Assembly: GCA_044227325.1 (NCBI GenBank)
Contig: JBGAFI010000015.1
Coordinates: 1 to 64,000 of the forward strand
DNA: 64,000 bases
Direction of reading: 5' to 3'
Source: PFJX01 sp044227325
GTDB lineage: Bacteria > Pseudomonadota > Gammaproteobacteria > Burkholderiales > Thiobacillaceae
The translations under genes were made by a program, and so were the position numbers. How positions within the stretch are numbered: the stretch's first letter is position 1; the number at the start of each line of letters is the position of its first letter. Of the stretch, positions 1 through 8,375 are shown piece by piece. The notes beneath the pieces were generated by a model that ran no database searches, was not told where the DNA came from, and worked only from the letters and a program-made list of their open reading frames with translations.

Positions 1-128
1 GCGGCGGCATCAGCAAGAACCCGTACCTGGCGTTCAAGGTCAAGGGCGTGAAGGCCGGCGACAAGGTCACCGTGAACTGGGTGGACAACACCGGCGACAA
101 GAACTCCGCCGAAGCCACCATCGGCTGA
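1..128 (+). CDS. soxZ: SoxZ, sulfur-carrier complex subunit (3' end only)
   Basis: Partial gene; only the last 41 codons are in the window (frame begins at base 3). SoxZ pairs with SoxY in the periplasm, and the SoxYZ heterodimer carries the sulfur substrate while Sox enzymes oxidise it. The visible end contains the family-typical motif WVDNTGD followed by a short tail ending in ATIG. The assignment rests on this motif and on soxA and soxB following on the same strand, as in soxXYZAB operons. soxX and soxY are presumably just outside the window. Confidence 0.85.
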   Translation, partial: GGISKNPYLAFKVKGVKAGDKVTVNWVDNTGDKNSAEATIG

Positions 129-191
129 GTTTCAACAAGCACAAGGGCCGGCGGTGCCGGCCCAAGCGTTTTCTCTTTATTGGAGGACGGC

Positions 192-1022
192 ATGAAGAAA
201 ATTATCGTTGCCCTGGCTGGTCTGGGGATTTTGATGGGTGCGGTCGCCGCTAATGCCGGCCCGGAAGAAGACCGCATGCACGTGATCAACTTCTTGAAGG
301 GCAAGTATCCCGACATCAAGATTGAGAACTATATCTACGGCGCCCTCGCGTTCGATCCGGATTCCAAGGCCCAGTACGACAGCATCATGGAATTCCCCCC
401 CTACACGGCGGAAATCGACAAGGGCGAGAAGCTGTGGAAGACGCCCCTGAAGAGCGGCAAGACCTACGCCGACTGCCTGCCCAACGGCGGCAAGATGATC
501 GCCGGCAACTACCCCATCTTCGACAATGCCAAGGGCAAGGTGGTGACGCTGGAAGACGTCATCAACGACTGTCGCGTCGCCAACGGCGAAGCTGCGTACA
601 AGAACGGCGATCCCAAGACCATGGGTTTGCTGACCGCCTACATGCGCACCCTGTCCGACGGCATGAAGTTCAACATCAAGGTGGAAGGCGACGCCGCGCT
701 GAAGGCCTATGAGGACGGCAAGAAGACCTTCTACAGCCGCGCTGGGCAATTGAACTTCTCCTGCGCCAACTGCCACATCGACAGCGCCGGCAACCGTTTG
801 CGTTCCGAGCTGCTGTCTCCCGGCCTCGGCCAGGCGACCCACTGGCCCGTGTTCCGCGGCGGCGACAATCTGGTGACGCTGCAGGTGCGCTACGAAGGTT
901 GCCACAAGACCGTGCGTCATAGCCCGGACAAGGCCGGCAGCACCCGCTACAACAACCTGGAGTATTTCCACTCCTACCTGAGCAACGGGCTTGAGCTGAA
1001 GGCTTCCGTCTTCCGCAAGTAA
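192..1022 (+). CDS. soxA: SoxA, L-cysteine S-thiosulfotransferase cytochrome subunit
   Basis: A 276-residue periplasmic c-type cytochrome. With SoxX it joins thiosulfate to the cysteine of SoxY, the first step of the Sox cycle. A signal peptide (about residues 1-22) ends in AANA. One haem site is visible, CANCH at 191-195. The conserved haem-ligand cysteine, which carries a persulfide in characterised SoxA proteins, is C237 in YEGCHKTVR. C95 and C127 lie where dihaem forms bind a second haem, so this looks like the monohaem class with a structural disulfide there. The ATG at 192 is preferred over an in-frame TTG at 180 because GGAGG lies just before it. soxZ is 63 bases upstream. Confidence 0.95.
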   Translation: MKKIIVALAGLGILMGAVAANAGPEEDRMHVINFLKGKYPDIKIENYIYGALAFDPDSKAQYDSIMEFPPYTAEIDKGEKLWKTPLKSGKTYADCLPNGGKMIAGNYPIFDNAKGKVVTLEDVINDCRVANGEAAYKNGDPKTMGLLTAYMRTLSDGMKFNIKVEGDAALKAYEDGKKTFYSRAGQLNFSCANCHIDSAGNRLRSELLSPGLGQATHWPVFRGGDNLVTLQVRYEGCHKTVRHSPDKAGSTRYNNLEYFHSYLSNGLELKASVFRK

Positions 1023-1041
1023 GCGCCGTACTCGGTACCTG

Positions 1042-1067
1042 AAAATCCGGGCTCGTGCCCGGATTTT
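1042..1067 (+). terminator. Rho-independent terminator after soxA
   Basis: A perfect 11-bp stem (AAAATCCGGGC paired with GCCCGGATTTT) with a 4-base loop lies 19 bases after the soxA stop. The right arm ends in TTTT. It probably limits read-through into soxB, so soxB may depend partly on its own promoter in the remaining 140 bases; no convincing promoter could be picked out there. Confidence 0.8.
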
Positions 1068-1209
1068 CCTTTGTGTCCGCATTAGTACAAGTTCTAGTCG
1101 GCGCGCTAGTCCAATAAGCCCGCCGAATTGGGCCATCGTTACCATTTACCGGTCCGGGGCCAGCCGCAAGAATGCCGCCTGCCCCACGCTCATCCAGGAG
1201 AACAACGTC

Positions 1210-2931
1210 ATGTCCATGAATCGCCGCGAATTCCTCCAGATCCTCGCCGCCGCCAGCGCCGCCGGCTTCGCCCTGGATAGCCGCCAGGTCCTGGCCGGCA
1301 ACGCGCCCGCCAACTACTACGACATCCCCACCTTCGGCAACGTGTCGCTCATGCACATGACCGACTGCCATGCCCAGTTGAAGCCCATCTATTTCCGCGA
1401 GCCCAACGTCAACCTGGGCGTGGGCGAGTCCGTCGGCAAGGTGCCCCACCTGGTCGGCGAGCATCTCCTGAAGGCCTACAACATCAAGCCGGGCGGCATC
1501 GACGCCCACGCCTTCACCTACATCGATTTCACCGCCGCCGCCCGCACCTACGGCAAGGTGGGCGGCTTCGCCCACCTGAAGACCCTGGTCGACAAGGTGC
1601 GCGGTTCCCGCCCCGGTTCCCTGCTGCTGGACGGCGGCGATACCTGGCAGGGCTCCGCCACCGCCCTGTGGACCAACGCCCAGGACATGGTGGACGCCTG
1701 TATCGCCCTCGGCGTGGACGTCATGACCCCCCACTGGGAGATGACCTACGGCGCTCAGCGCGTGCAGGAGATCGTCAACAACGACTTCAAGAAGGCCGGC
1801 GTCGATTTCGTCGCCCAGAACGTGGTCACCAACGACTTCGGCGACCAGGTGTTCAAGCCCTACGTCATCCGCGACATCAACGGCATCCAGGTCGCCATCA
1901 TCGGCCAGGCCTTCCCCTACACCCCCATCGCCAACCCGCGCTGGATGGTGCCCGACTGGTCCTTCGGCATCCGCGACGACTCCATGCAGAAGTTCGTCGA
2001 CGAGGCGCGCGGCAAGGGCGCCCAGGTCGTCGTCGTGCTGTCCCACAACGGCATGGACGTGGACCTGAAGATGGCCAGCCGCGTCACCGGCATCGACGCC
2101 ATCTTCGGCGGCCACACCCACGACGGCGTGCCCCAGCCGATCCAGATCAAGAACGCCAAGGGCACCACCCTGGTCACCAACGCCGGCTCCAACGGCAAGT
2201 TCCTCGGCGTCATGGACTTCGATGTCAAGGGCGGCAAGGTCCAGGGTTGGAAGTATCGCCTGGTGCCCGTGTTCTCCAACCTGCTCGCCGCCGACGCGAA
2301 GATGGACGCGCTCATCACCAAGATGCGCGCGCCTTTCGAGGCCAAGCTCAGCGAGAAGCTGGCCGTCACCGAGGATCTGCTGTATCGCCGCGGCAACTTC
2401 AACGGCACCTACGACCAGATGATCTGCGACGCGCTGATGAAGGTGAAGGGCGCCGACGCCGCCTTCTCTCCGGGCTTCCGCTGGGGCACCAGCCTGCTGC
2501 CGGGCGACACCATCACCATGGAGCAGATGATGGACCAGGTGGCCATCACCTACCCGTCCACCACGCTGACCAACATGACCGGCGAGACCATCAAGACCAT
2601 CATGGAGGACGTCTGCGACAACCTGTTCAACGCCGATCCCTACTACCAGCAGGGCGGCGACATGGTGCGCGTGGGCGGCATCCAGTACAGCGTCACGCCC
2701 AACAACACCATCGGCAAGCGTATCGGCGACATGACCATGAACGGCAAGCCGGTCGATCCCAAGAAGACCTACAAGGTGGCCGGTTGGGCGCCGGTGGGCG
2801 AGGGCGTCAAGGGCGCGCCCATCTGGGAGGTGGTGGCCGAATACCTGCGCGACGTGAAGGTGGTCAAGCAGGTCAAGCTGAACCAGCCCAAGGTCATCGG
2901 CATGGGCAACAACCCGGGCATGATTCTCTGA
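1210..2931 (+). CDS. soxB: SoxB, thiosulfohydrolase
   Basis: A 573-residue periplasmic di-manganese hydrolase of the 5'-nucleotidase/metallophosphatase fold. It releases sulfate from the S-thiosulfonate on SoxY. A twin-arginine signal (NRREFLQ, residues 4-10) precedes a cleavage region near residue 29. Metal-site motifs include HMTDCHAQ near residue 50, GGDTWQG, and GGHTHDG near residue 300. The family motif around HWE is present, but the residue before H175 is proline (MTPHWEMTYG); I recall Gly or Ala there in characterised SoxB. GGAG lies before the start. Length is normal. Confidence 0.96.
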   Translation: MSMNRREFLQILAAASAAGFALDSRQVLAGNAPANYYDIPTFGNVSLMHMTDCHAQLKPIYFREPNVNLGVGESVGKVPHLVGEHLLKAYNIKPGGIDAHAFTYIDFTAAARTYGKVGGFAHLKTLVDKVRGSRPGSLLLDGGDTWQGSATALWTNAQDMVDACIALGVDVMTPHWEMTYGAQRVQEIVNNDFKKAGVDFVAQNVVTNDFGDQVFKPYVIRDINGIQVAIIGQAFPYTPIANPRWMVPDWSFGIRDDSMQKFVDEARGKGAQVVVVLSHNGMDVDLKMASRVTGIDAIFGGHTHDGVPQPIQIKNAKGTTLVTNAGSNGKFLGVMDFDVKGGKVQGWKYRLVPVFSNLLAADAKMDALITKMRAPFEAKLSEKLAVTEDLLYRRGNFNGTYDQMICDALMKVKGADAAFSPGFRWGTSLLPGDTITMEQMMDQVAITYPSTTLTNMTGETIKTIMEDVCDNLFNADPYYQQGGDMVRVGGIQYSVTPNNTIGKRIGDMTMNGKPVDPKKTYKVAGWAPVGEGVKGAPIWEVVAEYLRDVKVVKQVKLNQPKVIGMGNNPGMIL

Positions 2932-2949
2932 CCGGGGTCGCGGTAAACG

Positions 2950-2974
2950 AAAAGGGGGCGCGCGCCCCCTTTTT
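2950..2974. terminator. Bidirectional terminator between soxB and the KamA-family gene
   Basis: A GC-rich palindrome (AAAGGGGGCGCG with CGCCCCCTTT) is followed by a run of T on the plus strand and T4 on the minus strand. It sits 19 bases after the soxB stop and 25 bases beyond the stop of the convergent gene, so it can end both transcripts. Confidence 0.85.
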
Positions 2975-2998
2975 TCTTTTTTCGCGCCAGAAGGCTGA

Positions 2999-4138
2999 TC
3001 AGTCCGGCCCTTCCTCGGTCTCGAACAGAGAGGAATGGGAGAAGCGCACCGCGCCGCCTTCATCGGCGGGTTCCAGCTCGTCCAGCCAGTGGGCGTCGTC
3101 GTTCCGCTTGTAGATGAGGAAGCGGCCGCGCAGGGCGGGATCCTTGGCCCGGTGGTAACGCAGGTAGATGTGGCGCTCGTCCACCGCCATGATCTCCACC
3201 TTGCCGCTTTCGTGGGACATCACGTAGCGGGCCCGGCGCGCCAGCCCCGAGCCCATGTGGATGGCCTCCTGGAAGATGGACCAGCCGCGCACGATGGGCA
3301 CCTCGTAGGCGGAATTCCCCGCCGTCGGCCGTCCCTGGAACAGGTAGTAGGGCGGGCAGCCGATCCACGAGAGCTTGCGGAACAGTTCCCCCAACACCTT
3401 GGGGTCGTCGTTGATGCCCTTGATAAGGGGGCACTGGTTGGTGAGCATCACGCCCTGGCGGATCAGCAGGTCCATGGCCTGGACGGCGGCTTCGGTGAGT
3501 TCGCGCGGGTGGTCGAAATGGGCCATCACGTAGATGCGCTTTTCCGCCGTCGAATGCCGCCCGAACATCTCCAGCAGTTCCGGGTCGTCGATCACGCGCC
3601 AGGGATTGAAGGCGGGCATCTTGCTGCCGATGCGGATGATCCGCACGTGGGGAATCTCGCGCAGGCGGCCGATGATCTCGGACAGGCGCCGGGTGCTCAT
3701 GAGCAGCGGGTCGCCGCCGGTGAGCAGCACGTTGGTGACCTCCGGATGGGCGGCGATGTAGTCCAGCCCATCGTAGACCGACTTGTTGACCTCGTCGTTA
3801 TCTTCCATGAACAGCCGCTTGCGGAAGCAGTACCGGCAATAGCCGCCGCACACCTCGTTGCACAACAGCAGCACGGTGTCGGCGTACTTGTGCTGCACGC
3901 CGTGGCTGACGGTGACCGCCGCCTCGTTGCTCGCGTCCAGCTTGCCCCAGTCCGCCAGTTCCTCCGCGCGCGGCACGATGAGCTGGCGGATGGGGTCGTC
4001 GGGATCGTTCCAGTCGATCAGGCCCAGGTAATACTCGCTGGACCGGAACACGTACTTCTTGGCGACCGCCTTGAGGCTATCCAGATCCTCGGCGGCCTTC
4101 AGCGCTGGAATCGCTTCCAGGTTCTTGATGTAACGCAA
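2999..4138 (-). CDS. KamA-family radical SAM protein (lysine 2,3-aminomutase-like)
   Basis: A 379-residue cytoplasmic radical SAM enzyme. The 4Fe-4S ligands are visible in EVCGGYCRYCF (C-x3-C-x2-C), followed by the TGGDPLL strand typical of the lysine 2,3-aminomutase/EpmB superfamily. A lysine in SHESGKVEI near the C-terminus may be the PLP lysine, but the glycine-rich loop of true aminomutases is not obvious. EpmB, which modifies elongation factor P, is an alternative, yet neither efp nor epmA is nearby. The exact substrate cannot be assigned. It is transcribed toward soxB and separated from it by a terminator. Confidence 0.8.
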   Translation of the reverse strand: MRYIKNLEAIPALKAAEDLDSLKAVAKKYVFRSSEYYLGLIDWNDPDDPIRQLIVPRAEELADWGKLDASNEAAVTVSHGVQHKYADTVLLLCNEVCGGYCRYCFRKRLFMEDNDEVNKSVYDGLDYIAAHPEVTNVLLTGGDPLLMSTRRLSEIIGRLREIPHVRIIRIGSKMPAFNPWRVIDDPELLEMFGRHSTAEKRIYVMAHFDHPRELTEAAVQAMDLLIRQGVMLTNQCPLIKGINDDPKVLGELFRKLSWIGCPPYYLFQGRPTAGNSAYEVPIVRGWSIFQEAIHMGSGLARRARYVMSHESGKVEIMAVDERHIYLRYHRAKDPALRGRFLIYKRNDDAHWLDELEPADEGGAVRFSHSSLFETEEGPD

Positions 4139-4274
4139 AACCGGACTCCTTCAAATGCAAAACGGGCTTGCGGCCCGTGTGGAAGGCCATTATCCGGCGG
4201 ACGGCGGTGGAGGAATTGGGAGAGTCCCGTACGGGATGCGCGTACGCCCGCCCATCCCTTCCCGAACCGTCTTC

Positions 4275-4730
4275 ATGGACAATCCGGACATCGCAACCCA
4301 GCGCATCCGCATTCCCATGGCCTCCAACACTCTGCGCGCCCGACTGGTCTTCTCGTTCAAGGGTGAAAGTCTTGCGCTCGACACCGTCCTCGATCTGGAC
4401 CAATGCGTAGAACAAGCCGGCGCGGCGCCCGACTTCCACCTCCTCCTCGCCAAAGCGGGCGGCATCGACCCCTATTCGTACCTGTACGAAGCATTGGAAT
4501 CCCACGAGATCGAATTCTCCGAAGCGACCGGCATCGCCACTTTGTGTTGCCGCGACAGTGGCTTCGACTGGCCGGAATTCGAGCGGCTGCGGCAGGACGA
4601 GCGGGATATGGAAGTGGTGCGGGGGATCGCGGCACGGGTGCTAGGGGTGGGCGATCTGGATGCGCGCGCGGACCTCAAGGCGGCGTTGTTGGCGGCGTAT
4701 CGGGCGGGGAAGGGGGAGATGGGAGGGTGA
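4275..4730 (+). CDS. Hypothetical protein, 151 residues
   Basis: Not recognised. It is a small acidic, soluble protein without signal peptide or membrane helix. Features include a beta-like start (RARLVFSFKGES), an acidic middle, and a helical, charged C-terminal third ending in GEMGG. Start is taken at the ATG at 4275; an internal ATG at 4317 (MASNTLRA) would give 137 residues. Codon use is high-GC like the core genome. It diverges from the KamA-family gene and converges on the lower-GC HEPN gene, so it marks the left border of that segment. Confidence 0.6.
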   Translation: MDNPDIATQRIRIPMASNTLRARLVFSFKGESLALDTVLDLDQCVEQAGAAPDFHLLLAKAGGIDPYSYLYEALESHEIEFSEATGIATLCCRDSGFDWPEFERLRQDERDMEVVRGIAARVLGVGDLDARADLKAALLAAYRAGKGEMGG

Positions 4731-4739
4731 CCTCTTGGG

Positions 4740-6610
4740 CACCCGTCGAGTTGATGGCCGGGTAGGTGGTCGCGTCAGGGACGGGATATCGGCCGAAGGG
4801 GCCATTGGCGCTGATTTACTTGAATGACCAGTGTCGTGCTGATTTCCGACGTTACTTATGCATTTCTTTATCACGTCCCCGAACCCAATCGTGATCAGGG
4901 ACGAATAGCGTTCCACCACCACCTGTACGACCTGTACGTATTGCTAGACTTCGTTCGTGCTGTGAAATCGCAAGTGCAAGCATCTGGATGGCCGATCTGG
5001 CAACGCGTAATGCGTGCAACACCCCCTGGGTGAACTGCTCCCGTCGATGATGCTCGACTTCCGGAGCTTGTCTGCAGTATGCCGGGTCTCCAAGGTCATG
5101 CAGCACGACGAATCGGTGAGTGCCGGCGTTACGGAGATCCTTTTGCGGACGTAGGATGCCGGCCTTGTTGTTGTAGTCGTCAGCAAGCTCTACAAGGCCA
5201 TAGAGAGCAACAGAGCCGGCGCGTATCGCCGCATCAACTCTTGGGGTGAGTGGGCGCATGCCTGATACCTTGTCAGGTTTCTGTCGCCAAGTCTTGCCGA
5301 AATAGACTTCGTTAGGCCGTTCTCCGAGATCAAAAAAATGGTTCGCCGTTACAGCGACTTTGTCGAGCAGATCGAGAGCTGTACGGTGTGCCAAGGTAAT
5401 TGCGGAAGCATCTGGGCCATAGGTGGCGTAGTCGAGGGTGTCCGCAAATCGTCCCGTTGCTGGCCATGCGCTACCATTGATAACCCGCCATGCTAGGTCA
5501 CGCGCGAGAATGAAGTCGCTCTTCAATACATTGAACATGGCGAACACAGGCGGAGGCATCCCACTAGCACCCGAGTCACGTTCAAAGATGCCAGTGAGCA
5601 TGAGCCAGTCCAATTTGCCCAAGGTGGGATCGATCAGTTCGACGACAGGTGCTAGCGTTAGACGCTCGCGTTCCAACCAACTGATGAATGAATCGGTGTG
5701 TGGAGATCGTGGTGGCGTGTCGCCAAGTTTGCTGGCAAATGCGGCTATCTGTTTCGCGGCCTGTGCACCAGCATACTGTACGACTCGATCCTGATGCCGA
5801 TGAGCGATCTTGGCCAACATGATGGCTTCGACACGCGTAAGGTCTGAACAGAAACCTTGCTCAAAAAGCCAAAGCAAATTCCGGGCTGCGGAACTCGCAG
5901 CAACCCCATTCTCCGGATCGATTTTAAGTGCGGCTAGCCAGGCATCATGAGCCTCGCCAAGTCGGTGGCTGTTGCTGAACTGAATAGCGAGGTTTGTCCA
6001 GGCCTGAGTTTTCAGCGATGGGTCGGCATCCAAGTCCTGGACTACTTTCCAGTAGCATTGTCGTGCTTCAGCGCGCTGAGCCTGTGTACGTTCTTGATAG
6101 TCCAGCCAACTCGAGTCACGAGGTGGATTTCCTGTCGCAGCCACAAGCCCGTTTGCCAAGTTGTAAGCGATGCTGGCATTCGGGAAAAAGCCATAAAGCT
6201 CACGAAAAAATGCGAGGCCCTCTTCGATCGCATCCTGCTGGTGTGTCAGGGCTCCACCATCAACCAGAATCGCGGCACGCAGGCTCATTAGGTTGAATCG
6301 ATCAGGCGTATCAAGATCGATCTTCCGAGCCTGTTCCACTGCCTCCGCAGGGTTGCAATTCAGTAAAGTATTGAGATGAACAGACATCTCGGCAAACCCG
6401 TTAGGTACTTGCGACATTGTGCGGCTCCAGTGTTGTTGGCACGGCTCGCCGTAAACAATGTTTCGGCATTAGCCTCACGATCAAAGTTAGGCGACAAACG
6501 ACCGGCCTCGAGCGCCAACAGCAGCTTACAGCCATATAGCGACCGCTTGTCTCACGAAGATTCAACGGCAACTTCGGCCGACAAGCCGACCCTCGACCGC
6601 ATAACCACGA
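4740..6610. other. Lower-GC segment, likely acquired
   Basis: Base composition drops visibly here compared with the very GC-rich flanks. The segment holds one complete gene (the TPR-HEPN protein) plus about 200 bases upstream of it with no supportable gene. Boundaries are by eye. No direct repeats, tRNA or integrase were seen at either edge, so the mechanism of acquisition is unknown. Confidence 0.6.
4852..6417 (-). CDS. TPR-repeat protein with C-terminal HEPN domain (LA2681-like), predicted RNase
   Basis: A 521-residue soluble protein. The N-terminal half is helical with TPR-like repeats (e.g. AWTNLAIQFSNS, then EAHDAWLAALKIDP). The C-terminal part contains RNAGTH at residues 429-434, which fits the R-x(4-6)-H signature of HEPN ribonucleases, with Asn directly after Arg as is common. 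The arrangement resembles the LA2681-type HEPN family described in HEPN surveys. HEPN proteins commonly act as RNA-cleaving toxins or defence effectors; here no antitoxin or nucleotidyltransferase partner is adjacent. Lower GC than all neighbours suggests horizontal transfer. Family assignment is from motif and architecture only. Confidence 0.65.
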   Translation of the reverse strand: MSQVPNGFAEMSVHLNTLLNCNPAEAVEQARKIDLDTPDRFNLMSLRAAILVDGGALTHQQDAIEEGLAFFRELYGFFPNASIAYNLANGLVAATGNPPRDSSWLDYQERTQAQRAEARQCYWKVVQDLDADPSLKTQAWTNLAIQFSNSHRLGEAHDAWLAALKIDPENGVAASSAARNLLWLFEQGFCSDLTRVEAIMLAKIAHRHQDRVVQYAGAQAAKQIAAFASKLGDTPPRSPHTDSFISWLERERLTLAPVVELIDPTLGKLDWLMLTGIFERDSGASGMPPPVFAMFNVLKSDFILARDLAWRVINGSAWPATGRFADTLDYATYGPDASAITLAHRTALDLLDKVAVTANHFFDLGERPNEVYFGKTWRQKPDKVSGMRPLTPRVDAAIRAGSVALYGLVELADDYNNKAGILRPQKDLRNAGTHRFVVLHDLGDPAYCRQAPEVEHHRREQFTQGVLHALRVARSAIQMLALAISQHERSLAIRTGRTGGGGTLFVPDHDWVRGRDKEMHK

Positions 6611-6618
6611 ACCGCCGC

Positions 6619-6861
6619 CTAGTCCCTCTGATTCCTCGCAGCCGCATCCACCCGCTTGATCTCGTCAGGGTGTAAGAATTGCACTTCGACCAAGCTTGAG
6701 TCGGCTGCGCCGGCTTTCCTGGACTGCACGCCGCAACGCCCGCTCTTGCAGCTTCCGGGGGCGGCCGCTTCCACGCCATCCCGCCCCATGCTTTTCAGGA
6801 GCCAATAGACTCCGGCGACGGACGCGGCGAGCAGTACGAGGGCGATGAGTAGGGCCAACAT
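6619..6861 (-). CDS. Small single-pass membrane protein with Cys pair
   Basis: An 80-residue protein with one N-terminal membrane helix (LALLIALVLLAASVAGVYWLL) and a soluble tail containing GSCKSGRCG, a C-x4-C pair that could bind metal or form a disulfide. The start at 6861 is supported by AGGAG seven bases upstream on the minus strand. Codon use matches the high-GC core. Function unknown; similarity in layout to FeoB-associated Cys-rich proteins is superficial. The only minus-strand gene downstream is the HEPN gene, 201 bases further on. Confidence 0.6.
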   Translation of the reverse strand: MLALLIALVLLAASVAGVYWLLKSMGRDGVEAAAPGSCKSGRCGVQSRKAGAADSSLVEVQFLHPDEIKRVDAAARNQRD

Positions 6862-7028
6862 GTTGCGGACTCCTGTTTGGGGTATCGGGGAATGTAGCGC
6901 AACCGGGATGGGCCTGGGTGCCGTCCCGGGCGCCAGCCCGATCACGCCATAGGGAAAATACCATCGTGTTCCGCCCGCGTCTGGGCGAAGATGCCGCCTG
7001 ATTGCCAACCATTCTTTCTCGCCGACCG

Positions 7029-7604
7029 ATGCCGCTGCCGTTTCGCCACGCCCCCGCCATGCTGGCCCTGCTGTTGGGCTTTTCCAGCTTCGCCGTCGCC
7101 GACGGGACGCGCCATGCCGTCGATCCCGACACCGGCGCCACGACCTGGGAGACCCGCGCCCACGGCGTCCATCTGCAACTCACCCAGATCCTGCCGGACC
7201 AGGCCCGGGCCTTCTACATCAACCGGGGGTTTCCGGCGGAGACGGTGGAGCGCTATGCCCGTTCCTGCGTCTACATGACCGTGCTTCGCAACGATGCCGC
7301 GCCGGGCGAAGTGGTTTTCCGCCTGGCCGACTGGCGGGTTGTATCTGAAGGCCAAGCGCGACCGCCGATCCGGATCGAGGAATGGATGGCCTATTGGGAT
7401 GGCCTGGGTCTGCCGGAACCGGCCCGCATCGCGTTCCGCTGGGCCCAATTTCCGCCCGAGCAGGAATACGCGCCGGGCGAGTGGAACCAGGGCATGTTGA
7501 CCACCGGTCTGCCGCCCGGCGGCCGTTTCGATCTGATCGCCCGCTGGTCCGTCGCGGGCAAACAATATGAAGGGAAGCTGGAAGATGTCCATTGCGCGCC
7601 TTGA
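7029..7604 (+). CDS. Hypothetical secreted protein
   Basis: A protein of 191 residues with a signal peptide (MLALLLGFSSFAVADG region), so probably periplasmic. The mature part is beta-rich in appearance and has two cysteines, in ARSCVYM and in the last residues VHCAP. No family recognised. The ATG at 7029 places the hydrophobic core close to the N-terminus; a TTG at 7002 is an alternative. It overlaps the start of the following thioredoxin-like gene by about 20 bases, so the two are probably translated together, and a redox relationship between the C-terminal Cys and that thioredoxin is possible. Confidence 0.6.
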   Translation: MPLPFRHAPAMLALLLGFSSFAVADGTRHAVDPDTGATTWETRAHGVHLQLTQILPDQARAFYINRGFPAETVERYARSCVYMTVLRNDAAPGEVVFRLADWRVVSEGQARPPIRIEEWMAYWDGLGLPEPARIAFRWAQFPPEQEYAPGEWNQGMLTTGLPPGGRFDLIARWSVAGKQYEGKLEDVHCAP

Positions 7605-8181
7605 GGGTTTGACCGTTCCCCGCTTTGGGAAAGCGGGAAGGAAGGCCTTGGGCCACCGGGTTACGTTGCTCTTCCTCGCGCTGGCCGCCGCCGTGTCAAC
7701 CCAGGCCGCCGACCTGCCGCCCCTGACCCACGGTCTCACTCCCGTGGCCGAGCCCGTCCCCGCGCCGGCCCTGCACCTGCCGGACCTGGACGGCAAGCCG
7801 CACGATCTGGCCGATCTCAAGGGCAAATTGGTGGTGGTGAACTTCTGGGCCACCTGGTGCCCACCCTGCCGGCGCGAGATGCCTTCGCTGGAACGGCTCA
7901 ACCGGAAGCTCGGCGAGCAGGGCCTCGCGGTCCTCGCGGTGGACGTGGGCGAGGACGCGGACACGGTGTTTTCCTTCACCGGCCAGCTCGACCCCGCGCC
8001 GGCCTTCCCCCTGTTGCTGGACCGGGATTCCTCGGCCATGCAGCGTTGGAAGATTCGGGGTCTGCCCACCACCTTCGTCATCGATGCCGCCGGCCGGGTC
8101 ATCTATCGGGCCGTCGGCGGCCGGGAATTCGATCACGCGGGCTTGATCGAGCAACTCAAGGGCCACCTGCCCGCCAAATAG
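7585..8181 (+). CDS. TlpA-like periplasmic thioredoxin
   Basis: A thiol-disulfide oxidoreductase of the TlpA/ResA type, about 198 residues. A hydrophobic N-terminal segment (TLLFLALAAAV) directs it to the periplasm. The thioredoxin fold is marked by VVVNFWATWCPPCRREMPSL (active site WCPPC) and the cis-proline loop RGLPTTFVID. Such proteins reduce disulfides of apo-cytochromes or other envelope proteins; the real partner is not shown. The start at ATG 7585 is preceded by GGAAG; ATG 7567 would add six residues. It overlaps the upstream secreted-protein gene. Confidence 0.85.
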   Translation: MSIARLEGLTVPRFGKAGRKALGHRVTLLFLALAAAVSTQAADLPPLTHGLTPVAEPVPAPALHLPDLDGKPHDLADLKGKLVVVNFWATWCPPCRREMPSLERLNRKLGEQGLAVLAVDVGEDADTVFSFTGQLDPAPAFPLLLDRDSSAMQRWKIRGLPTTFVIDAAGRVIYRAVGGREFDHAGLIEQLKGHLPAK

Positions 8182-8310
8182 GGCGCCGCACCGGCCAAGC
8201 CGCGGATGCCGGGCGTCCGTGGCCCTCGCGTCGGGGAAGGGCTTCCGGCCTTGCATGCGCGCCCGATAAGCCATCCGCGCTTCCGGCGCCATGAGCCGGA
8301 CGCAGAAATG

Positions 8311-8335
8311 AAAACGCCCCGGTCGGGCCGGGGCG
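8311..8335 (-). terminator. Rho-independent terminator of the DsrC/TusE-like gene
   Basis: An 8-bp GC stem (CGCCCCGG with CCGGGGCG) with a 5-base loop is followed, on the minus strand, by TTTTC. It lies about 40 bases beyond the stop codon of the minus-strand gene. Confidence 0.8.
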
Positions 8336-8375
8336 CATCTGGTCCGTCGGACCTGGGCGTGGCTTTGGCGCGGGC

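Noticed and set aside
676..3063. Long minus-strand open frame across soxA and soxB
   Set aside because: Shadow of the sox genes; low-complexity His/Val/Asp/Gly translation without motif or start signal.
6487..6493. GTTAGGC, which resembles an integron attC core, near the lower-GC HEPN gene
   Set aside because: The paired inverse core (RYYYAAC at the expected distance) and any integrase are missing, so a gene cassette cannot be supported.
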